Shown here: positions 1 to 8,088 of the stretch, piece by piece | Numbering within the stretch: position 1 is the first letter of the stretch | Layout of the letters: the number at the start of each line of letters is the position of its first letter | NCBI RefSeq assembly: GCF_003752465.1 | Contig: NZ_RKHJ01000001.1 | Coordinates: 1,798,001 to 1,862,000 of the forward strand | Length of the DNA stretch: 64,000 nt | From: Agrococcus jenensis | GTDB lineage: Bacteria > Actinomycetota > Actinomycetes > Actinomycetales > Microbacteriaceae | Reading direction: 5' to 3' | Notes under the pieces: generated by a model | Databases searched by the model: none | Told to the model about the DNA's origin: nothing | What the model saw: the letters and a program-made list of their open reading frames with translations, nothing else | Position numbers and translations under genes: made by a program

Positions 1-159
1 CGCGCGGTCTCGATCGTCGTGCTCGCGGTCGCCTGCGCGACCGGGCTGCTCTTCGCGCTCACGCAGATGGCCATCGAGCTCGCCCCGGTCGGGGTGCTGC
101 TCGGCGCGTGGACGTCGCTCGTGGCCACCTGCATCGGCCTGCTGCGCTCGCGCCGCTGA
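1..159 (+). CDS. C-terminal fragment of a membrane protein
   Basis: An open frame enters from the left edge and stops at 157-159 (TGA), leaving 52 residues. The visible part is hydrophobic, with one long stretch of Val/Leu/Ala/Ile and a second stretch before a positively charged end (LLRSRR). This fits the last two transmembrane helices of an integral membrane protein with its C-terminus in the cytoplasm. Too little remains to name a family. The reading frame is supported by strong G/C at third positions, as in neighbouring genes. Confidence 0.55.
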   Translation, partial: RAVSIVVLAVACATGLLFALTQMAIELAPVGVLLGAWTSLVATCIGLLRSRR

Positions 160-212
160 GGCCCACCGTCGCGCGCGTCGAGCGAGCAGCCGTCGTCCGG
201 GAGGATGGGGGC

Positions 213-1190
213 ATGGATCGGGCGCGCGTGTGGCTCGCGGCGCTCGTGCTGGCGCTGCCGCCGTCGGTGATCGCCGCGACCTGGGTGGCGCTCGCGCCGC
301 GGCTGCCGGCCTCGATCGCGACGCACTGGTCGGACACCGGCGTGGCCGACGGCATCTCGGCGACGGTGCCGACCGCGGTGACGCTGCTGTCGATCACAGG
401 CGCGATGCTCGTCGCCGGGCTCGTGCTCGCAGCCGTGCGGCTGTCGAGCCGCACCCGGGCGACGCTGCTCTCGCTGCTCGCCGCCGTGTCAGGGATGCTC
501 GCCGCGGCGTGGGTCGTCTCGGCGGTCACGACCGTCGAGGCGGGCAGCGCGCAGGAGGCGGTGCTCGGGCCGTGGCTCGCGCTGCTGCTCGGCGCGGTGC
601 TGCTGCTGCTCGTGCCGTGGCTCATCCACCCGCGCGACGACCGGGTGCCGCACCTCGACGAGCCGGTGCTGCCGCTCGCCCCCACCGACGAGCGGTCGTG
701 GCGGGGCGAGGCGCGCTCGACGCCGTTCCTGCTGCTCGGCATCGTCCTGGCCGTCAGCAGCGTGCTCGTCGCGGCCGTGCTGCCGGTCGCGGGCCCGTGG
801 CTGTCGATCCTCGTCGCGGGCGTGCTCCTCGCCGGTGCGGCGATCACGCTCGCGCTCGCGCGCATCCGCGTCACGGTCGACGCCGAGGGGCTGCGGGTGC
901 GCGGCGCGCTCTTGATGCTGCCACTGCGCACGATCCCGCTCGAGCGCATCCGCGTCGTGGAGGCGCACGAGATCGAGCCGCTCGGGTGGGGCGGATGGGG
1001 CTACCGCGGCCTGCCGGGGCACCTCGCGATCGTGCTGCGGCGTGGCCCGGGCATCGTCGTCACCACCCGCGAGGGGTCGAGGTTCGCGGTGACGGTCGAC
1101 GACGCGCAGCAGGGAGCGTCGACGCTCGCCGGCCTCGTCGCCCGCGCCCGGGACGCCGAGCGGGGCGTCGGCGGCGGCGCGCAGCGGTGA
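213..1190 (+). CDS. DUF1648-type multi-pass membrane protein
   Basis: Predicted 325-residue integral membrane protein. The N-terminal part resembles DUF1648 proteins: a first helix, then a short motif around residues 32-42 (LPASIATHWSDTG) like the P-x-H-x-x-x-G pattern of that family. By eye there are about six hydrophobic segments, in pairs. Residues about 215-300 form a soluble bacterial-PH-like stretch (VTVDAEGLRVRGALL, then LERIRVVEA), a layout common in DUF1648 proteins. ATG 213 was chosen over an upstream in-frame start because a GAGGAT box ends 6 nt before it, the leaderless pattern used widely in this window. Function is unknown; homologues are often near SdpI-like or GntR genes. Confidence 0.75.
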   Translation: MDRARVWLAALVLALPPSVIAATWVALAPRLPASIATHWSDTGVADGISATVPTAVTLLSITGAMLVAGLVLAAVRLSSRTRATLLSLLAAVSGMLAAAWVVSAVTTVEAGSAQEAVLGPWLALLLGAVLLLLVPWLIHPRDDRVPHLDEPVLPLAPTDERSWRGEARSTPFLLLGIVLAVSSVLVAAVLPVAGPWLSILVAGVLLAGAAITLALARIRVTVDAEGLRVRGALLMLPLRTIPLERIRVVEAHEIEPLGWGGWGYRGLPGHLAIVLRRGPGIVVTTREGSRFAVTVDDAQQGASTLAGLVARARDAERGVGGGAQR

Positions 1191-1258
1191 TGCGCACGAT
1201 GACCGCGACGAGCCGCAGCGCGACGCGGTCGCCGGTCGCCCATGTCACCGCGCGGTGC

Positions 1259-1264
1259 CACGAT
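1259..1264 (+). promoter_or_regulatory. -10 box of a leaderless GTG start
   Basis: CACGAT lies exactly 6 nt before GTG 1271. The same box-to-start distance recurs ahead of many genes here (for example TAGCCT before 4113 and TACGAT before 56900). It favours GTG 1271 over the earlier in-frame ATG at 1190. No Shine-Dalgarno sequence is seen before either codon. Confidence 0.45.
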
Positions 1265-1270
1265 GGCTCC

Positions 1271-1666
1271 GTGACCGAGTTCGAGGACTGGCGGAAGACG
1301 CGCGAGCACACCGACGCGCAGGTGGCGGCGGCCGCGAGCGACCCGAGCGCGACCGTGACCGACCTCGGCCCTGGGTTCTGGATGGTGTCGGTCGCGGGCG
1401 CGACGCGCGGCTTCATCGTGCAGCTTGAGGTGCGCGACGAGGTGCGGTTCGAGGCCCGCCTGCGGCACGTGAACCCCGGTCAGGGCACGCGCATCGGCGA
1501 GTACTGGGAGTTCGACAAGGCGATCGCGGCGATCATCGCCGAGCCGTCGCGCTTCGTCGGCCGCGATCCGTTCCGCGAGCTGACGAACTACGCCAGCCGC
1601 GACCAGATGCGCGAGCGCACCGAGCGCAAGCGGCTGCAGCGCCGGGCCGGCAGGTACTTCGGGTGA
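1271..1666 (+). CDS. Hypothetical soluble protein, 131 aa
   Basis: A small soluble protein with no signal peptide or membrane segment. The middle (residues about 35-65) has alternating hydrophobic residues (FWMVSVAGATRGFIVQLEV) that look like a beta-hairpin. The C-terminal third is charged and helical and ends in a basic run (RERTERKRLQRRAGR). I do not recognise the family. Its stop overlaps the GTG of the next gene by 4 nt, so the two are probably translated together. An in-frame ATG at 1190 would add 27 residues of low-complexity, Arg/Thr/Ser-rich sequence; GTG 1271 is preferred on promoter spacing. Confidence 0.6.
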   Translation: MTEFEDWRKTREHTDAQVAAAASDPSATVTDLGPGFWMVSVAGATRGFIVQLEVRDEVRFEARLRHVNPGQGTRIGEYWEFDKAIAAIIAEPSRFVGRDPFRELTNYASRDQMRERTERKRLQRRAGRYFG

Positions 1667-2094
1667 CCGCGGGGGCACGCGCCGCGGCGCCGTTCCGCTG
1701 GCGGCTGTGGCAGGTGGCGCTCTGGGCGGTCGGCATCGCGGCGGTGCTCGCCGAGGCGGTCGTGCTCGCCGCCGCCGTCGAGTCCGCCGCCGGCACCGAC
1801 GTCGTGCTGTGGATCTCGATCGCCCTCTGGTCGCTCCTGCTGGGCGTCGTGCTCGGTGCGGTGATGGCGATGCTCGCGCTCATCCTGCGCGCCCTCGCCG
1901 GCAGCGCGCCGGTGGCGCTGCTGCGCTGGCTGCTGGGCATCGCCGGCGGGCTCGCGACGAGCGCTGCCCTCGTGTGGGCGACGAGCGCGGCCGGGCAGCC
2001 GCTGCGCGTGCTCGTCGCGCTCGCGGTCGGCGTCGGCACGGGCTGGCTCGCGCAGCACATCACCTTCGCCCGGCGATCGGCGGCAGACGCGTGA
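1663..2094 (+). CDS. Small four-helix membrane protein
   Basis: Predicted 143-residue integral membrane protein with about four hydrophobic segments (residues about 14-36, 48-75, 82-104 and 112-128) separated by very short loops. It starts with GTG at 1663, overlapping the previous stop by 4 nt, and its own stop region overlaps the amidase start by 4 nt. The three genes 1271-3545 therefore look like one transcription unit. No catalytic or transport motif is visible. It could be a structural or accessory membrane protein. Confidence 0.65.
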   Translation: MTAGARAAAPFRWRLWQVALWAVGIAAVLAEAVVLAAAVESAAGTDVVLWISIALWSLLLGVVLGAVMAMLALILRALAGSAPVALLRWLLGIAGGLATSAALVWATSAAGQPLRVLVALAVGVGTGWLAQHITFARRSAADA

Positions 2095-3545
2095 GCGCGA
2101 TCCACGAGCTCGGCGCGCTCGACCTCTGGCGGCTGCTGCACGCGCGCCAGCTGAGCGCCGTCGAGGTCGCCGAGCACTTCCTCGACCGCATCGACCGGCT
2201 CGACGACGCCAACGCGATCGTGCACGTCGACGCCGAGCTCGCGCTCGCCCGCGCGCGGACGGTCGACGACGCCGACGACCGCACCGGGCTCATCCACGGC
2301 CTGCCGTTCGCCGACAAGGACCTCACGCGCCGCGCCGGGCAGCCGGCGTCGCTCGGCAGCCGCTGGCAGGCGGGCGCCATCGCCGACGTCACGGACCCGG
2401 TCGCGAGCGTGCTCGACGCCGCGGGCGGCGTGGTGCTCGGCCGCACCGCCGCGCCCGAGCTCGGCTTCGCCGGCTACACGCGCTCGGCGCTGCACGGCGC
2501 GACGACGCTGCCGGGACATCCCGGCCTGCACGCCGGCGGCTCGTCCGGCGGCGCCGCAGCCGCGGTGGCGCAAGGGCTGCTGCCGTTCGCGCCCGGCTCC
2601 GATGGCGGCGGCTCGATCCGCATCCCCGCCGCCACGTGCGGTCTCGTCGGGCTCAAGCCGACGCGTGGGCGCATCCCGGCCAACGGCGGCGTCGGCCAGG
2701 TGGGCGGGCTCGTCACGGCCGGCGCGATCGGGCGCTCGGTGATGGACGTGGCGCTGCTCACCGACGCCCTCATCGGCCGCGTCAACGGCGTGACGCCGCA
2801 CGCGCTGACGCTGCGGTCGCCCGAGCGCGACGACGGCTCGCTGCTCGCCGCCGCCGTGCGCGGCGAGGGGCGCTTCCGCATCGCGGTCATGACGGGCACG
2901 CCGTGGGACGCGACCCACGACATCCGCATCGCGCCGGAGGCCGACGACGCGGTCGCGACCGCGATCCGCGCGCTCGAGGCCTTCGGCCACGAGATCGGCG
3001 AGGTCGCGCTGCCGGACGCGTCGGGGTTCCTCGGCGTCTCGGGCTACGCGGAGGCGTTCACCGCCCTGTGGCGCGGGGGCGCCGCGACCGTGCCGATCGC
3101 GCGCGAGGACCGGCACCTGCTCGAGCCCCTCGCGCGCTGGATCATCGACACGAGCGACCACCTCACCGCGGGCGGGCTCGCCACCGCGCAGCTCTGGGCG
3201 ACCGAGCTCGAGCGGCGGGTGCTCGCGGCGTTCGCGCCGTGGGACGCGGTGCTCACGCCGGCGACGGCGCTCACGCCGCGCCCGCTCGACTGGTACCCGC
3301 AGGATGGCGAGGCCGACTTCGACGCGCAGGTGCTGCACACGCCGCACACCTCGTTCGTCAACATGGTCGGCCTCCCGGCGATCGCGCTCCCGGTGCACCG
3401 CACGGCGCCGGCCCCCGACGGGCTGCCGATGGGGGTGCAGCTCATCGGCCGCCCCGGCGAGGAGGCGACGCTGCTCGCCATCGGCCGCCAGCTCGAGCGC
3501 CGCATCCCCTGGACGCAGCGCGTCGTCACCGCCATGCGCCCCTAG
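2091..3545 (+). CDS. Amidase signature (AS) family enzyme
   Basis: A 484-residue amidase of the GatA/AS superfamily, which hydrolyses carboxamides with a Ser-cisSer-Lys triad. The catalytic Lys is in the FADKD segment near residue 75. The Gly/Ser-rich signature GGSSGGAAAAVAQG (about residues 148-161) supplies the cis-Ser, and GSDGGGSIRIPAA (about 168-180) the nucleophilic Ser. The length is normal for stand-alone amidases. It is not in a gatCAB cluster and has no GatC/GatB partner nearby, so it is more likely a catabolic or detoxifying amidase than the tRNA amidotransferase subunit. It starts with GTG at 2091, coupled to the upstream membrane protein. The substrate cannot be predicted. Confidence 0.9.
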   Translation: MSAIHELGALDLWRLLHARQLSAVEVAEHFLDRIDRLDDANAIVHVDAELALARARTVDDADDRTGLIHGLPFADKDLTRRAGQPASLGSRWQAGAIADVTDPVASVLDAAGGVVLGRTAAPELGFAGYTRSALHGATTLPGHPGLHAGGSSGGAAAAVAQGLLPFAPGSDGGGSIRIPAATCGLVGLKPTRGRIPANGGVGQVGGLVTAGAIGRSVMDVALLTDALIGRVNGVTPHALTLRSPERDDGSLLAAAVRGEGRFRIAVMTGTPWDATHDIRIAPEADDAVATAIRALEAFGHEIGEVALPDASGFLGVSGYAEAFTALWRGGAATVPIAREDRHLLEPLARWIIDTSDHLTAGGLATAQLWATELERRVLAAFAPWDAVLTPATALTPRPLDWYPQDGEADFDAQVLHTPHTSFVNMVGLPAIALPVHRTAPAPDGLPMGVQLIGRPGEEATLLAIGRQLERRIPWTQRVVTAMRP

Positions 3546-3582
3546 CGTCCTTCTCGACGGAGCAGCTGGCAGCGCGAGGGCA

Positions 3583-4059
3583 CTACCCCCTCGAGGTGCC
3601 AGCCGCTCCGTCGGGACTCCTGCGGGGCTTGGGGAGGTAGCCGCCCAGCTCGAGGCCGGCCTCGACCTCGAAGCGGTTCTGCAGCGCATCGGCGCCTGCG
3701 GCGACGTACATCGGGATGAACCACAGCCCGTAGCGCTCCCACTGCCGCCGGTGCACGTCCTCGTGCTCGAGGATGTCGGGCGTCACCGCGTCCTTCGTCA
3801 GGAACACGGCGCCGATGGTCGTGCCGCCGCGGCCGAACGCCCAGCTCGGCAGCCCCGAGACGACGGTGAGGTCACCGACCTGCCGCTCCTCGCCGCGAAG
3901 GATCCGCCCCCAGAGGCGCGCCGCGCCCGTCGCGATGCGGTGGCCCACGCGGGCGACCGGGGGCGCGGTGAGCGCGCGGAAGGCGGGTCCGGATGCGGTC
4001 CGGCCGGCGACGCCGAGCCGGCGTCCGGCACGCGCGAGCGGGGTGTCGGAGGAGCTCAT
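3583..4059 (-). CDS. Putative HExxH-containing protein, 158 aa
   Basis: A small soluble protein. The clearest feature is EHEDVHRRQWERYG near residues 102-115: an HExxH zinc-peptidase-like motif, though no third ligand is obvious. Homologues in related actinobacteria are usually labelled hypothetical or (doubtfully) Fe-S oxidoreductase. No iron-sulfur cysteine motif exists; the protein has no cysteine that I can see. The N-terminal 40 residues are Arg/Ala-rich and may be an amphipathic helix. ATG 4059 has TACGGT 7 nt upstream, consistent with a leaderless transcript. It converges on the amidase with a 37-bp gap. Confidence 0.65.
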   Translation of the reverse strand: MSSSDTPLARAGRRLGVAGRTASGPAFRALTAPPVARVGHRIATGAARLWGRILRGEERQVGDLTVVSGLPSWAFGRGGTTIGAVFLTKDAVTPDILEHEDVHRRQWERYGLWFIPMYVAAGADALQNRFEVEAGLELGGYLPKPRRSPDGAAGTSRG

Positions 4060-4100
4060 GGCGACGACCGTACTCGGATGCGCGGGCGGGGGCGCGCGGA

Positions 4101-4106
4101 TAGCCT
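4101..4106 (+). promoter_or_regulatory. -10 box (TAGCCT) of leaderless mshA
   Basis: TAGCCT ends 6 nt before ATG 4113. TAGCCT recurs as a start-proximal box before 17061, and further upstream before 15952, 47578 and the riboswitch at 53209. No -35 element is obvious. Confidence 0.5.
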
Positions 4107-4112
4107 GGACGC

Positions 4113-5360
4113 ATGCGCCCCGAGCCGTTCGGCATCCCCGATGCGGAGCCGCTGCGCATCGCGGTCGTCTCGATGCACACCTCGCCGACCGATCGCCCTG
4201 GCAAGGGCGACGCGGGCGGCCTCAACGTGCTCGTGCTCGAGAGCGCGATGGCGCTCGCCGCCCGCGGACACCACGTCGACGTCTTCACCCGCTCGGCCGG
4301 CGCGCCTCACTCGCACGCGATCGCGTCAGGCGTGACGCTCTACGCGCTCGCGACCGGCGGCGGCGTCGTGCGCAAGCACGAGCTGCCCAACCTGGCCGAC
4401 GCGTTCGGTGCCGAGCTCGAGCGCGCCGCGCTCGCGGCGACCGACTCGTACGACGTGATCCACGCGCACTACTGGCTCTCGGGCCTCGCGGCGCTGCCGG
4501 TGTCGCTGTCGCTCGGCATCCCCATCGTGCAGACGTTCCACACCCTCGCCGAGGAGAAGAACCGCAGGCTCGCGACCGACGAGCGCCCCGAGCCAGAGCG
4601 TCGCGTGCTCACCGAGCGCTACCTCGCCGGCGAGGTGGACGCGATCGCCGCCGTCTCGCGCGCGGAGGTCGACGTGCTCTGCGACGGCATCGGCGCATCC
4701 GCCGAGCGCGTCTGGCTCGTGCCGCCGGCCGTCGACGCGCTGCTCTTCCAGCCGCGCCCGGTCGCCTCGCGCGCCGAGGTGCGAGCGAGGCTCGGCGTGC
4801 GGCCCGCCGACGGGCTCGTCGTCTGCGTCGGCCGCGTGCAGCCGCTCAAGGGCCAGGACCTCGCCGTGCGCATGCTCGAGCACCTGCCGGATGCGGTGCT
4901 CGTCGTCGCGGGCGACGCCACGCCGGGCGACGAGCGGTACCTCGAGTCGCTGCACGACATCGCGCGCGAGATCGGCGTCGAGGGGCGCGTGCGCCACATC
5001 GGCAGCCTGGAGCGGCCGGCGCTCGCGCGCCTGCTCGACGCGGCGGATGTCGTCGTCGTGCCGAGCCGCACGGAGTCGTTCGGCCTCGTGCCGCTCGAGG
5101 CGGCCGCGAGCGGCACGCCGGTCGTCGCGTCGCGCGTCGGCGGGCTCGTCGAGTCGGTCGTCGACGGCGAGACCGGGGTGCTCGTCGACGGCCGCGATCC
5201 CGCCGAGTGGGCGCAGGCCGTGGGCGCGATCCTCGAGGACGTCGACCTGCAGGTCGAGCTGGGGCTCGCGGGCCGCCGCATCGTCAGCCGCCGCGAATGG
5301 CGCGACGTGGCGCAGGAGCTCGAGACCGTCTACCGGTCGACGATCCCGTCGCGCGCCTGA
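4113..5360 (+). CDS. mshA: MshA-type glycosyltransferase (mycothiol biosynthesis)
   Basis: A GT4/GT-B glycosyltransferase of 415 residues. MshA transfers GlcNAc from UDP-GlcNAc to inositol 3-phosphate, the first committed step of mycothiol synthesis in the cytoplasm. Family features seen: the N-terminal acceptor loop GDAGGLNVLV (residues 32-41), HYWLSG near 128, the donor-domain start GRVQPLKGQD near 246, and the donor-sugar motif ESFGLVPLEAAASGTPVVASR near 330-350. The length matches MshA (about 420-480). No other mycothiol gene lies here; msh genes are usually scattered. A different GT4 specificity is possible, but GDAGGxNV is strongly MshA-like. Transcription appears leaderless. Confidence 0.8.
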   Translation: MRPEPFGIPDAEPLRIAVVSMHTSPTDRPGKGDAGGLNVLVLESAMALAARGHHVDVFTRSAGAPHSHAIASGVTLYALATGGGVVRKHELPNLADAFGAELERAALAATDSYDVIHAHYWLSGLAALPVSLSLGIPIVQTFHTLAEEKNRRLATDERPEPERRVLTERYLAGEVDAIAAVSRAEVDVLCDGIGASAERVWLVPPAVDALLFQPRPVASRAEVRARLGVRPADGLVVCVGRVQPLKGQDLAVRMLEHLPDAVLVVAGDATPGDERYLESLHDIAREIGVEGRVRHIGSLERPALARLLDAADVVVVPSRTESFGLVPLEAAASGTPVVASRVGGLVESVVDGETGVLVDGRDPAEWAQAVGAILEDVDLQVELGLAGRRIVSRREWRDVAQELETVYRSTIPSRA

Positions 5361-5367
5361 CCCGACT

Positions 5368-5418
5368 GCTGGTCGAGCCGCGCAGCGCGCGCAGCGCGCC
5401 GCGCGAGTCGAGGCCACC
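5368..5418. repeat. REP-like palindromic element, family A (copy 1)
   Basis: Starts GCTGGTCGAGCCGCGC and ends GCGCGAGTCGAGGCCACC, with a GC-rich alternating core between. The same ends occur in reverse at 45448-45477 and, diverged, at 33140-33244. It fills the gap between convergent mshA and the crotonase gene, where it may act as a bidirectional terminator. Confidence 0.6.
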
Positions 5419-5435
5419 TCGGCGGCGGCAGCCCT

Positions 5436-6221
5436 TCAGTCGCCCTGGAAGGGGATGGGCTTCCCGTCGAGGTAGCCCTCGGCGGCTCGGCGCGCGTCGT
5501 TCGTCATCCCGAGCCGCTGCACCGTGGGCAGCAGCGAGCCGACCGCATCGGCGGTGTCGACGAGCGCCTCGCGCGCCGCGGCGAGCGTCGCCTGCACGGC
5601 GAGCGGTGCCTGCGCGGCGATCCGCTCGGCGAGCTCGAGCGCCCGCTCGAGCTCCGTCCCCGCGGGCACGACCTCCTGCACGAGCCCGATGCGGTGCGCC
5701 TCCGCGGCGTCGAAGCGGTCGCCGGTCAGCACCCAGCGCATCGCGTCGCCCCAGCCGAGCCGCGGGAACCGCACGGTCGCGCCGCCGAAGGGCATGATGC
5801 CGCGCGCGACCTCGAGCTGCGCGAAGACCGTCGAGTCGGCCGCGACCACGATGTCCGAGGCGAGCGCCAGCTCGATGCCGAGCGTGAGGCACGTGCCCTG
5901 CACGGCGAGCACGACGGGCTTCCGCACCGGCGGCGTCTGCAGCCCCCACGGGTCGAGCCCGCCGTCGGGCACCAGCCGGATGCGCCCGGTCGCGAGCTTC
6001 GGCGCGATGTCGGCGAGGTCGAGCCCGGCCGTGAAGTGGTCGCCGCGGGCGCTCACGACGCCGGCGCGCAGCGTCGGGTCGCGGTCGAGCTGCCCGTAGG
6101 CGAGCGACAGCTCCTGCAGCATCCGCTCGTCGGCCGCGTTGCGCTTGTCGACCCGGTCGAGGGTCATGTGGAGGATGGTGCCGCGTCGCTCGATCGCGAC
6201 GCGCGGAGTCGTCTCGGTCAC
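5436..6221 (-). CDS. Crotonase / enoyl-CoA hydratase family protein
   Basis: A 261-residue crotonase-fold protein, the size of soluble enoyl-CoA hydratases/isomerases. The N-terminal beta strands (ILHMTLDRVDKRNAAD) and the oxyanion-hole segment GDHFTAGLDL (about residues 64-74) are typical, as is GIELALASDIVVAA (about 110-123). At the second catalytic position the usual PE is LEVARGIMPFGG, so the canonical hydratase glutamate context is partly kept. The reaction may be hydration, isomerisation or hydrolysis of an acyl-CoA. It starts with GTG at 6221; TAGGTT (6228-6233, minus) lies 6 nt upstream, so the message is likely leaderless. It stands alone. Confidence 0.85.
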   Translation of the reverse strand: MTETTPRVAIERRGTILHMTLDRVDKRNAADERMLQELSLAYGQLDRDPTLRAGVVSARGDHFTAGLDLADIAPKLATGRIRLVPDGGLDPWGLQTPPVRKPVVLAVQGTCLTLGIELALASDIVVAADSTVFAQLEVARGIMPFGGATVRFPRLGWGDAMRWVLTGDRFDAAEAHRIGLVQEVVPAGTELERALELAERIAAQAPLAVQATLAAAREALVDTADAVGSLLPTVQRLGMTNDARRAAEGYLDGKPIPFQGD

Positions 6222-6254
6222 GCCGTCAACCTAGCGGCGGGCGGTGCGCAGCGA

Positions 6255-6270
6255 GTGGACGTTCGTCCAC
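6255..6270. promoter_or_regulatory. Inverted repeat in the divergent 6.2-6.5 kb gap
   Basis: GTGGACGTTCGTCCAC has perfect 7-bp arms around TT. It lies 34 bp from the crotonase start and about 210 bp from the divergent secreted-protein gene. A second small hairpin, GCCCC-GA-GGGGC, lies at 6321-6332. The position suits an operator, but no regulator is identified. The rest of 6222-6478 shows no gene. Confidence 0.3.
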
Positions 6271-6478
6271 CCCCTCCAAACGCCGGGCCGCGCGACCGCG
6301 ATCCGCCGTCGACCACCTCCGCCCCGAGGGGCAGATCGGGGAGTACCGCAGGCCTTGGTCGCGGCCTACGCTCGGCGGCGGACGATGTCGCCGGCGCAGC
6401 CGACCGCTGGTGCGGGTGCGCGGGTCACGCGGTGGGCGCTGTCCGTCCGGAAGTTCCGTTCCACCGAAGGGCACCACC

Positions 6479-7030
6479 ATGTTCAAGCACACCAAGACCC
6501 GCGCACTCATCACCGCGGTCCTCGTCGGCGGCCTCATCGCCGCCGGCGCCGCTCCGGCCGGCGCCCAGGTCGTCGAGCGCTACACGATCGAGGACTCCGG
6601 GAGCGGCGTCATCGGGGACTTCTGCGGTGCGGGCGTGGATGCGGCCTACACCTTCGAGGTCACCGGATCCGGCACCATCAGGACGCGGGGGGACGGCGAG
6701 CTCCTGTGGTTCCACGAGCGCACCCGCACCGTGCAGACGTTCACCTACGACGGCATGACGGTCACCGACATCCAGCCGAACACGCTCTCGAGGGATCATG
6801 AGATCGTCGACAACGGTGACGGCACGATCAGCATCACCGTGCTGCTGACGGGCGGACAGCGCCTCATCGGCAGCGACGGCAAGGTGCTCGCCAAGGGCGA
6901 CGGCCAGGTCCGGCTGCTGGTCGTGATCGACGTGGCGACGGACCAGGTGCTGAGCGAGGAGGTCATCTTCGGCTCGACGGGCACGAACGACGACTTCTGC
7001 GAGGCGATCCTCGAGCACTGGGGCATCTGA
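6479..7030 (+). CDS. Secreted protein of unknown function, 183 aa
   Basis: A clear Sec signal peptide: basic start (MFKHTKTR), hydrophobic core (ALITAVLVGGLIAAGAA), then APAGAQ with a likely cleavage near residue 29-30. The mature part (about 154 residues) alternates short beta-like strands and is acidic. It has two cysteines (in DFCGAG and DDFCEA) that could form a disulfide outside the cell. No enzyme motif is seen; the fold looks like an all-beta lipocalin/allene-oxide-cyclase-type secreted protein, which is a guess. The last six codons are the first copy of an 18-bp tandem repeat that continues past the stop. A Shine-Dalgarno-like GAAGGG lies about 7 nt before ATG 6479. Confidence 0.75.
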   Translation: MFKHTKTRALITAVLVGGLIAAGAAPAGAQVVERYTIEDSGSGVIGDFCGAGVDAAYTFEVTGSGTIRTRGDGELLWFHERTRTVQTFTYDGMTVTDIQPNTLSRDHEIVDNGDGTISITVLLTGGQRLIGSDGKVLAKGDGQVRLLVVIDVATDQVLSEEVIFGSTGTNDDFCEAILEHWGI

Positions 7031-7084
7031 GAGCACTGCGGCGTCTGACAGCACTGCGGCGTGTGACAGCACTGCGGCGCCTGA
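7013..7084 (+). repeat. Four 18-bp tandem repeats, each ending in TGA
   Basis: Contiguous units at 7013-7030, 7031-7048, 7049-7066 and 7067-7084. Consensus SAGCACTGCGGCGTCTGA. Copy 1 is the last six codons of the secreted-protein gene, including its stop. Because 18 is a multiple of 3, every later copy repeats the stop in the same frame. Confidence 0.85.
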
Positions 7085-7104
7085 CCCATCCGCGCCGGGC
7101 ACGA

Positions 7105-7136
7105 CGAAGGCGGAGGCCCACGGACCTCCGCCTTCG
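7105..7136. terminator. Bidirectional terminator hairpin
   Basis: A perfect 12-bp stem (CGAAGGCGGAGG with CCTCCGCCTTCG) around an 8-nt loop. It lies between the convergent secreted-protein gene (ends 7030) and pspA (ends 7165), so it can serve both. There is no long T-tract, as is usual in high-GC actinobacteria. Confidence 0.75.
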
Positions 7137-7164
7137 GCTGCACCGCTCAGGAGCGGTCGACGTC

Positions 7165-7971
7165 CTAGCGGTCGACGACCTCGGCCTCGACGGTGTCGCC
7201 CTGCGTGCTCTGCTGCGAGCCGCCGATCGCACCCTGCTGCGTGCCGCCGCCGACGGCCCGCTGCTGGTCGTGCTTGAGCGCAGCGAGGCGCGCCTCGATC
7301 TCGGTCTCGCGGCCGACGTCCTCGAGCGCCTCGAACTGCGCGTCGAGCGACGACGCGGCGAGCTCCTGCTGGCCGACGACCCGTGCCTCCTCGCGACGGA
7401 TCTTCTCCTCGAAGCGGCCGATCTCGCTCGTCGGGTCCATGATGTCGATCGACTTCACGGCGTCGTGCACCTGCGTCTGCGCCTCGGCGACCTTCGCGCG
7501 CGCGATGAGCTCGGAGCGCTTCGACTTGAGCTGGTCGAGCTTGCCCTTCATCGTGTCGAGGCCGGTCTTCAGCTTGTCGACGACCTCGTTCTGCGACTGG
7601 ATCGACGGCTCGGCGGCGCGTGCCTCCGACTCCGACTGCATCTGCTTGCCGATGGCGACCTTGGCGAGGTTGTCGAACTTCGCGGCGTCGGGGGACCCGG
7701 TGGTGCGCAGCTCGTCGGCGCGCTGGCTGGCGGCGAGAGCCTTGCGGCCCCAGTCCTCCGCGGCGCGCACGTCCTCCTGGTAGTCCTGCTCCTGCAGGCG
7801 GAGGTTGCCGATGGTCTGCGCGATGGCCGACTCTGCCTCGGCGATCGAGTTCGTGTAGTCCCGAACCATCTGGTCGAGCATCTTCTGGGGGTCCTCGGCC
7901 TGGTCGAGGAGTGCGTTGATGTTGGCCTTCGCGAGCTGCGAGATGCGGCCGAGGATGGACTGCTTGGACAT
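7165..7971 (-). CDS. pspA: PspA/IM30 family membrane-stress protein
   Basis: A 268-residue PspA/Vipp1/IM30 (ESCRT-III-like) protein. Such proteins form coiled-coil oligomers on the inner face of the plasma membrane and protect it under stress. Seen: an N-terminal amphipathic start (SILGRISQLAKANINALLDQAEDPQKMLDQMV), then long heptad-rich helices to about residue 215 with high Ala/Glu/Gln/Lys, and a Gly/Gln-rich tail (GGGTQQGAIGGSQQ). The start at 7971 fits the family and has AGGAAGGA 5-6 nt upstream. An in-frame ATG 57 nt earlier would add an unlikely Arg-rich leader. It lies 117 bp downstream of the TPM-domain gene on the same strand. Confidence 0.9.
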   Translation of the reverse strand: MSKQSILGRISQLAKANINALLDQAEDPQKMLDQMVRDYTNSIAEAESAIAQTIGNLRLQEQDYQEDVRAAEDWGRKALAASQRADELRTTGSPDAAKFDNLAKVAIGKQMQSESEARAAEPSIQSQNEVVDKLKTGLDTMKGKLDQLKSKRSELIARAKVAEAQTQVHDAVKSIDIMDPTSEIGRFEEKIRREEARVVGQQELAASSLDAQFEALEDVGRETEIEARLAALKHDQQRAVGGGTQQGAIGGSQQSTQGDTVEAEVVDR

Positions 7972-8088
7972 GGATGTTCCTTCCTGCTGTTGCCGCCGGA
8001 GCGGCCATGGGAATCGTGCTCTGGTCATGGGTCGGATGTCTACGTGTGAGTCGGTGGGATCGCTGGTCCGTGCACGGGTCGGGTCGCG

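Noticed and set aside
2091..3545. GatA subunit of the tRNA amidotransferase
   Set aside because: The AS signature fits all amidases; no gatC or gatB is adjacent and the operon partners are small unknown proteins.
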